DNA of 64,000 nt from Flammeovirgaceae bacterium UBA2366 (lineage in GTDB: Bacteria; Bacteroidota; Bacteroidia; Cytophagales; Cyclobacteriaceae): positions 248,001-312,000 of the forward strand of contig DDTK01000012.1 in assembly GCA_002344065.1 (NCBI GenBank). The letters run 5' to 3'. Shown here one piece after another: positions 59,571 through 64,000 of the stretch. Made by a program: the position numbers and the translations under genes. The first letter of the stretch is position 1; each line of letters starts with the position of its first letter. The notes under the pieces are model-generated. The model was given only the letters and a program-made list of their open reading frames with translations. It did not search any database and was not told where the DNA came from.

Positions 59571-60074
59571 TTATTTGATCCTTATGAGCAACCTCGGATC
59601 GATTTCTACCCGCATAGCCTGCCCAATGCCGTCCAAAAAAAGTATGAACTTACCTGGATTTTTGGCCGCCACCTTGCCACTGGCACCCTTAAGCGGACCA
59701 TCAGCAACCGTCACCCAATCTCCTTCTTCAACTGCTGCAGCCGGTAGAACTTCTATGGTTAAGCCTGTTTCCAGAAAGCGCTGTATAGCTCGGTATTCTT
59801 TGTCATGAAGTTGAGCAGGTTTACCGTCATGACGAATTGTCCAGGCAATACCGGGCTCTTGTAATACTTCTGGAATCCGGTATTCGGTTGTTCTGATAAA
59901 GAGGTACGAATTAAAAAGGGGCACTTCCACTTTTTTCTTCCGGTCACTCCATTGTCTTACTACCCTTTGCAATGGGAGAAAAACATCAAACCCTTTCTGC
60001 TTCAGAAAATCGCGGACTTTCTTCTCCTGCCGGCTTTTGGTATAAAATACAAACCATTTTTTCTCTTCATGCAT
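59571..60074 (-). CDS. UpxY-like transcription antiterminator (NusG paralogue)
   Basis: A 167-residue NusG-family protein. The NGN domain begins KKWFVFYTKSRQEKKVRDFL and continues VFLPLQRVVRQWSDRKKKVE and PLFNSYLFIRTT; the KOW region is EEGDWVTVADGPLKGASGKV near residue 120. Short NusG paralogues at the start of polysaccharide loci in Bacteroidota (UpxY) prevent premature termination within their own operon. Here it lies 11 bp downstream of a WbpE-like gene and upstream of the winged-helix gene and wza, so it would promote transcription of the long operon that follows. Confidence 0.9.
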   Translation of the reverse strand: MHEEKKWFVFYTKSRQEKKVRDFLKQKGFDVFLPLQRVVRQWSDRKKKVEVPLFNSYLFIRTTEYRIPEVLQEPGIAWTIRHDGKPAQLHDKEYRAIQRFLETGLTIEVLPAAAVEEGDWVTVADGPLKGASGKVAAKNPGKFILFLDGIGQAMRVEIDPRLLIRIK

Positions 60075-60085
60075 ACGTCCATTAC

Positions 60086-61201
60086 TTACAGCGCGCGTAA
60101 CGTATCACTGATGAATTGAACCTGATCAGCAGTAAGTTCTGTATGCATCGGCAAGGAAAGCACACAGGTTGAAAGTTTTTCAGAAACCGGCAGCCTACTG
60201 GTTTGCAAGGGCTGATAAGCTGGGGTTTGGTGAAGGGCCACCGGGTAATAGATCATGGAAGGAATTCCGGCTGCTTTTAATTGTGCACTCACTTCGTCAC
60301 GCTCTTTGGCCAAAACCTGAATGGTGTATTGATGATACACATGCGTGCTGTAGGGGGCGTGATGAGGAGTTTTCAACCACGATAGTACCGATAATTTTTC
60401 GGTGTAGAATTTTGCAGCCTGTTGCCTCCTTTCAATATAAGCATCGAGGTGCGTTAACTTAACCCGAAGGATGGCAGCCTGAAGGGTATCGAGCCGGGAG
60501 TTTACTCCCACGCGTTCGTAAAAATATTTTTTTGATTGTCCATGACCGGCAATACTTCGCATGACAGATGCAAGGTCAGCATCGTTGGTAGTAATTGCCC
60601 CGCCATCACCATAGCAGCCCAGGTTCTTGCTGGGAAAAAACGAGGTTGTACCGATGTGCCCGATGGTGCCTAGTTTCTTTCGCGAACCATCGTTGAAAAT
60701 ATAATCTGCACCAATGGCCTGTGCATTATCTTCAATAATAACCAGGTTATGTTCAGCCGCCAATGCCATCAATTCCTCCATGGGCGCTGCCTGCCCAAAT
60801 AAATGAACGGCAATGACTACCCTGGTTTTGGAGGTGATCTTTCGCTTTACATCTTCAACATCAAGTGTAAACAAGCGTTCATCCACATCGCAAAAAACCA
60901 GTTTGTATTTCAGCAAGGCCACCACTTCTGCGGCAGCCACATAGTTAAATGAAGGCACAATAATCTCGGCATCTGGCGGTAAGTCGAGTGCCATCAAGGC
61001 CACCTGGAGAGCGTCTGTTCCGTTGGCACAACCAATTACGTGGGTTGCGCCCAGATATTTTGCCAATTCCTGCTCAAAAGATTTAACCGCTGGTCCGTTG
61101 ATGAAAGCCGTACTTTCAATTACCTGCCGGATGGCATCATTTACTTCTTCTTCGATATGCCGGTACTGCCCCAGCAAGTCTACCATGTGAATCTTATCCA
61201 T
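60086..61201 (-). CDS. UDP-2-acetamido-3-oxo-uronate aminotransferase, WbpE-like
   Basis: A 371-residue PLP-dependent aminotransferase of the DegT family. ANGTDALQVALMALDL, FNYVAAAEVVALLKYKLVF and VIIEDNAQAIGADYIF give the cofactor site, and the Schiff-base lysine is in TSFFPSKNLGCYGDGGAI. ERVGVNSRLDTLQAAILRVK is characteristic of the WbpE/WlbC group, which aminates C3 of UDP-3-keto-GlcNAcA. The neighbouring WbpD-like acetyltransferase (8-bp overlap) and WbpB-like dehydrogenase support this pathway. The 6-dehydrogenase WbpA is not in the window. Confidence 0.9.
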   Translation of the reverse strand: MDKIHMVDLLGQYRHIEEEVNDAIRQVIESTAFINGPAVKSFEQELAKYLGATHVIGCANGTDALQVALMALDLPPDAEIIVPSFNYVAAAEVVALLKYKLVFCDVDERLFTLDVEDVKRKITSKTRVVIAVHLFGQAAPMEELMALAAEHNLVIIEDNAQAIGADYIFNDGSRKKLGTIGHIGTTSFFPSKNLGCYGDGGAITTNDADLASVMRSIAGHGQSKKYFYERVGVNSRLDTLQAAILRVKLTHLDAYIERRQQAAKFYTEKLSVLSWLKTPHHAPYSTHVYHQYTIQVLAKERDEVSAQLKAAGIPSMIYYPVALHQTPAYQPLQTSRLPVSEKLSTCVLSLPMHTELTADQVQFISDTLRAL

Positions 61202-61778
61202 GACTTACTTTACTCACCACACCATTTTTCAGTTGATACTTTTCCTTACTCTCCGGGCAAATGGCTAAACCCGATGTATCAAACTCCAGTTTTTGTCCGT
61301 ATTCACTCATCCACCCTTTTTGTCGCGCAGGGTTGCCAACCACAAGGGCATACGCAGGTACATCTTTGGTAACTACAGCACCTGCTGCAATAAACGCAAA
61401 TGTTCCGATTTCAATACCGCAAATGATCGTAGCGTTTGCGCCTATTGACGCCCCCTTTCTGACGAAGGTTTTTTTATATTCTGATTTACGATTGACCGCG
61501 CTTCGCGGATTGATCACATTGGTGAACACCATAGAGGGTCCGAGAAAGACATCATCCTCACAGATCACTCCGGTGTAGATGGAAACATTATTCTGCACTT
61601 TAACATTGCTCCCCAACACGACATCAGGCGACACGACTACGTTTTGGCCGAGGTTACAATTTTCACCAATGCGGCAATTGGGCATGATGTGGGAGAAGTG
61701 CCAGATTTTGGTTCCCTTTCCGATTTCACATCCTTCGTCAACTATTGAACTGGGATGCACGAAATATGAATCGCTCAT
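61194..61778 (-). CDS. UDP-2-acetamido-3-amino-uronate N-acetyltransferase, WbpD-like
   Basis: A 194-residue hexapeptide acetyltransferase. The left-handed beta-helix repeats run from SSIVDEGCEIGKGTKIWHFS through NCNLGQNVVVSPDVVLGSNV to IGANATIICGIEIGTFAFIA, and GNPARQKGWMSEYGQKL closes the domain as in WbpD/WlbB. HFSHI near residue 28 includes a possible catalytic His. It acetylates the 3-amino group introduced by the WbpE-like enzyme to give UDP-2,3-diacetamido-2,3-dideoxy-glucuronate. Its gene overlaps the aminotransferase gene by 8 bp and lies 1 bp from the WbpB-like gene. Confidence 0.9.
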   Translation of the reverse strand: MSDSYFVHPSSIVDEGCEIGKGTKIWHFSHIMPNCRIGENCNLGQNVVVSPDVVLGSNVKVQNNVSIYTGVICEDDVFLGPSMVFTNVINPRSAVNRKSEYKKTFVRKGASIGANATIICGIEIGTFAFIAAGAVVTKDVPAYALVVGNPARQKGWMSEYGQKLEFDTSGLAICPESKEKYQLKNGVVSKVSHG

Positions 61779-61779
61779 G

Positions 61780-62793
61780 TTATTTGCGGAACTGATAAAT
61801 ACGCTCTATAATATCCACCACTTTCATGCCTTCCAGGGCATTGGCCGTGATGGTGTCATTTCCCTTCAGGGTGTTGATTACATTCTCGAAAACATAATGA
61901 TGGTTGGCTGCACTTCCCTTAAACGGGCCGTAATCATTTGGCGGGTTCGTTTCCGGTAGTTCAGGCATCACATAATCCTGTATATGACAATATTCAATTT
62001 CATTCATATACTGACCCCCAACCTTTACCGATCCCTTTGTGCCCACAACCGCAATGGAACTCTCCATGTTCGTATCCCAAACCGAAGTAGAAAAGTTAAT
62101 GCAACCCAATCCTCCGTTTACAAATTCGAAGTTAACAATACCGGAATCTTCAAACTCGGTTGAATCCTGGTGATTGAAATCTTTCAATGACGCGTGGATG
62201 TTCTTCACATCACCAAACACCCAAAACATGATGTCGATAAAGTGACTAAACTGGGTGAACAATGTTCCTCCATCAAGCGCCAGTGTACCTTTCCATGAGC
62301 CCTTTTTATAATAACGGTTATCCCGGTTCCAGTAACAGTTTACCTGCACCATCAACACCTCACCTATCGTACCATCCGAAACAATTTGTTTCAGCCACTT
62401 GCTGGGCGGACTGTACCGGTTTTGTTTTACTACAAACACATGGCGGGCAACTTGTAGTGATTTTTCCACCACACGTTCACACGATGCACGGGATAGCCCC
62501 ATCGGCTTTTCTATAACCACATGGCATTTATACTCCAAAGCCAACAGGGCATGTTCAACATGAAGCCCGTTGGGTGTACAAACACACACTACATCAACTG
62601 GAATATTGGCATTAAAGAAGTCTTGAATGGTGTCAAAGAATGGAATTCCCTTTGGATAGAGTGTGTGCTCTTTTTGTTTTGAATCCGTATCAACAATGGC
62701 CACAAGCACGGCTCCAGGAAAATCATGAATGATTGTCGCATGTCGCTTCCCGATATGACCAAATCCGACTACAGCAAATTTAATAGGGTTCAC
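61780..62793 (-). CDS. UDP-GlcNAcA 3-dehydrogenase, WbpB-like (Gfo/Idh/MocA family)
   Basis: A 337-residue NAD-dependent oxidoreductase. The Rossmann motif is FAVVGFGHIGKRHATIIHDF, VCVCTPNGLHVEHALLAL precedes the conserved EKPMGLSRASCERV with the catalytic Lys, and LDGGTLFTQFSHFIDIMFW holds the His/Asp region. The C-terminal beta domain ends AANHHYVFENVINTLKGND, common in WbpB/WlbA. It oxidises C3 of UDP-N-acetylglucosaminuronate for amination by the WbpE-like enzyme. It is 48 bp downstream of the UXS-type gene, in one operon with the two genes after it. Confidence 0.9.
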   Translation of the reverse strand: MNPIKFAVVGFGHIGKRHATIIHDFPGAVLVAIVDTDSKQKEHTLYPKGIPFFDTIQDFFNANIPVDVVCVCTPNGLHVEHALLALEYKCHVVIEKPMGLSRASCERVVEKSLQVARHVFVVKQNRYSPPSKWLKQIVSDGTIGEVLMVQVNCYWNRDNRYYKKGSWKGTLALDGGTLFTQFSHFIDIMFWVFGDVKNIHASLKDFNHQDSTEFEDSGIVNFEFVNGGLGCINFSTSVWDTNMESSIAVVGTKGSVKVGGQYMNEIEYCHIQDYVMPELPETNPPNDYGPFKGSAANHHYVFENVINTLKGNDTITANALEGMKVVDIIERIYQFRK

Positions 62794-62841
62794 AGTTTAA
62801 TAATAAGGCGCAAATATAAGATTTAGTCAATTGCAAATCTG

Positions 62842-63834
62842 CTACCGGATGTACTTCTCAAAATTCTTATAGTCCCGCTCAAAAAGAATTTCACGGGGCA
62901 GGGATTTGAAGTATTCATAGGTTATCTTGAGTCCTTCGGCACGCGATACCTTCGGCTCCCACCCCAAAATGGCTTTAGCCTTGGTGATGTCGGGCTGGCG
63001 TTGTTTCGGGTCGTCTTTAGGAAGCGGCTGGGTAATGATTTTCTGACTGGTGCCTGTTAACTTGATTATCTCCTGGGCAAATTCCATTATCGTGATCTCA
63101 TCGGGGTTGCCGATATTCATGGGCAAGTGGTAATCCGACATCAATAACCGGTAAATACCATCGACTTCATCATCTACATAACAGAACGAACGGGTTTGTG
63201 AACCATCGCCAAATACGGTTAAGTCTTCACCGCGCAACGCCTGACCGATAAAAGCAGGCAACACTCGCCCGTCATTCAGGCGCATACGCGGACCGTAGGT
63301 ATTGAATATGCGCACAATTCGGGTGTCCAGATTATGATAGGTGTGGTACGCCATCGTCATCGCTTCCTGAAAACGTTTGGCTTCGTCATATACACCCCGT
63401 GGGCCAACAGGATTTACGTTGCCATAATAATCTTCCGGCTGTGGATGAACCAACGGATCACCATACACTTCAGAAGTAGAAGCAATCAGTATTCTTGATT
63501 TTTTAACGCGAGCCAATCCCAGCAGGTTATGAATACCAAGGGAACCAACCTTTAACGTTTGGATAGGAATTTTAAGGTAATCAATCGGGCTGGCCGGTGA
63601 GGCAAAGTGTAAGATATAATGAAGTTCACCGGGCACATGTACAAAGGTGGATACATCGTGATGATAAAACTCAAAATCGGGATGTTTGAACAAGTGTTCA
63701 ATGTTACGCAGGTCACCCGTGATCAGGTTATCCATGGCAATCACATGAAAGCCTTCTTTGATGAATCTATCACATAAATGAGAACCCAGAAACCCGGCTC
63801 CACCGGTAATGAGGACACGTTTTTTAGCAGTCAT
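62842..63834 (-). CDS. UDP-glucuronate decarboxylase-like epimerase/dehydratase (UXS)
   Basis: A 330-residue extended short-chain dehydrogenase. NAD binding is through VLITGGAGFLGSHLCDRFI, the triad is in IASTSEVYGDPLVHPQPEDY and YDEAKRFQEAMTMAY (Tyr-x3-Lys), and RIFNTYGPRMRLNDGRVLP is the hallmark of UDP-xylose synthases. Such enzymes convert UDP-glucuronate to UDP-xylose, supplying a pentose for the glycan; related members make other products. It is the first gene of the long minus-strand locus, divergent from a DUF6364-like gene across 125 bp with two palindromic elements. Confidence 0.9.
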   Translation of the reverse strand: MTAKKRVLITGGAGFLGSHLCDRFIKEGFHVIAMDNLITGDLRNIEHLFKHPDFEFYHHDVSTFVHVPGELHYILHFASPASPIDYLKIPIQTLKVGSLGIHNLLGLARVKKSRILIASTSEVYGDPLVHPQPEDYYGNVNPVGPRGVYDEAKRFQEAMTMAYHTYHNLDTRIVRIFNTYGPRMRLNDGRVLPAFIGQALRGEDLTVFGDGSQTRSFCYVDDEVDGIYRLLMSDYHLPMNIGNPDEITIMEFAQEIIKLTGTSQKIITQPLPKDDPKQRQPDITKAKAILGWEPKVSRAEGLKITYEYFKSLPREILFERDYKNFEKYIR

Positions 63835-63865
63835 AATTAAAATTGTAAGCGCTAAAATATGGGAA

Positions 63866-63888
63866 TTTTAACAGAATGCTTGTTAAAA
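63866..63888. promoter_or_regulatory. Inverted repeat upstream of UXS gene
   Basis: TTTTAACA (63866-63873) and TGTTAAAA (63881-63888) are exact reverse complements separated by 7 bp. They lie 32 bp upstream of the first gene of the polysaccharide locus, a good place for a regulator. The function is not known, and A+T-rich arms raise the chance of coincidence. Confidence 0.4.
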
Positions 63889-63942
63889 CGACCTTTTCTA
63901 GAAATTTAATTGTTCCACAAACTTGATTACACGTATATTTAC

Positions 63943-63960
63943 TAAATACACGTGTATTTA
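63943..63960. promoter_or_regulatory. 18-bp perfect palindrome at a start codon, likely operator
   Basis: TAAATACACGTGTATTTA reads the same on both strands and its last base is the A of the following ATG. A half-site copy, ACACGTATATTTA, lies 19 bp upstream at 63929-63941, so there are two direct repeats of ACACGT(A/G)TATTTA. This is typical of an antitoxin operator that covers the promoter and start codon. Confidence 0.65.
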
Positions 63961-64000
63961 TGAAAACAAAGCTTACCTTAACTGTACAAAAGCGCGTTAT
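63960..64000 (+). CDS. DUF6364-like antitoxin, N-terminus only (cut by window end)
   Basis: The frame from the ATG at 63960 reads MKTKLTLTVQKRVI and runs off the end of the window. The M-x-x-K-L-T-L-T-(I/V)-x-x-x-V-I pattern is the start of DUF6364-type ribbon-helix-helix-like antitoxins, which pair with a PIN-domain toxin downstream. Only 13 to 14 codons are visible, so the call depends on this short match and on the palindrome at the start codon. It is divergent from the polysaccharide locus. Confidence 0.5.
   Translation, partial: MKTKLTLTVQKRV

Overview
The window is a chromosomal segment of a member of the Bacteroidota, most likely of the Cytophagales. The evidence is a T9SS type A C-terminal sorting domain, Bacteroidota-type promoters (TTTG followed by TAnnTTTG), an XrtF-type exosortase with its partner protein, a UpxY-like NusG paralogue, and moderate A+T content. 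Assignment below order level is not possible from the sequence alone.

Positions 1-9.7 kb are mostly housekeeping: the 3' end of trpS, hpd, a phosphoglucomutase/phosphomannomutase, a DinB-like protein, a MazEF-type toxin-antitoxin pair with a perfect palindromic operator, mtaB, a small lipoprotein, a LolD-type ATPase, sucC and an outer-membrane beta-barrel protein.

Positions 9.7-63.8 kb hold one very large surface-polysaccharide locus, nearly all on the minus strand, so it is transcribed from right to left. Its upstream end (63.8-58 kb) carries a UXS-type epimerase, a WbpB/WbpE/WbpD-like trio for a UDP-2,3-diacetamido-uronate, a UpxY-like antiterminator, a winged-helix/nucleotidyltransferase-like regulator, and the Wza and Wzc export pair. 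The middle (55.6-24.6 kb) holds the Wzx flippase, the Wzy polymerase, many glycosyltransferases, three asparagine-synthetase-family proteins, a HisH/HisF-like/WbpG-like sugar amidation trio, polysaccharide deacetylases and methyltransferases. It also holds a plus-strand cassette of a deacetylase, a ketoacyl-ACP synthase III, an acyl carrier protein and an acyltransferase-like protein. The downstream end (23-9.7 kb) looks like a bacillosamine-type module (two PglC-like phosphoglycosyl transferases, PglD-like and PglE-like enzymes, and a PglF/CapD-like dehydratase). Interleaved with it are XrtF, the XrtF-associated protein, a giant T9SS adhesin and a 59-residue protein that is almost nothing but a signal peptide and an exosortase-type C-terminal tail.

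The locus carries several insertions: an AbiEi/AbiEii pair beside a 22-codon relic of an outer-membrane protein gene; a GxxExxY (PD-(D/E)XK-like) gene enclosed on both sides by palindromic 'cacaaag' repeats; and a separate 'cgtcattgcg' hairpin repeat at 53.4 kb. The window ends with the first codons of a DUF6364-like antitoxin preceded by an 18-bp perfect palindrome.

The most interesting points are the exosortase and tail-only substrate embedded in polysaccharide assembly genes, the GxxExxY/repeat module, the HisF-like subunit lacking its first catalytic aspartate, and the acyl-ACP cassette.
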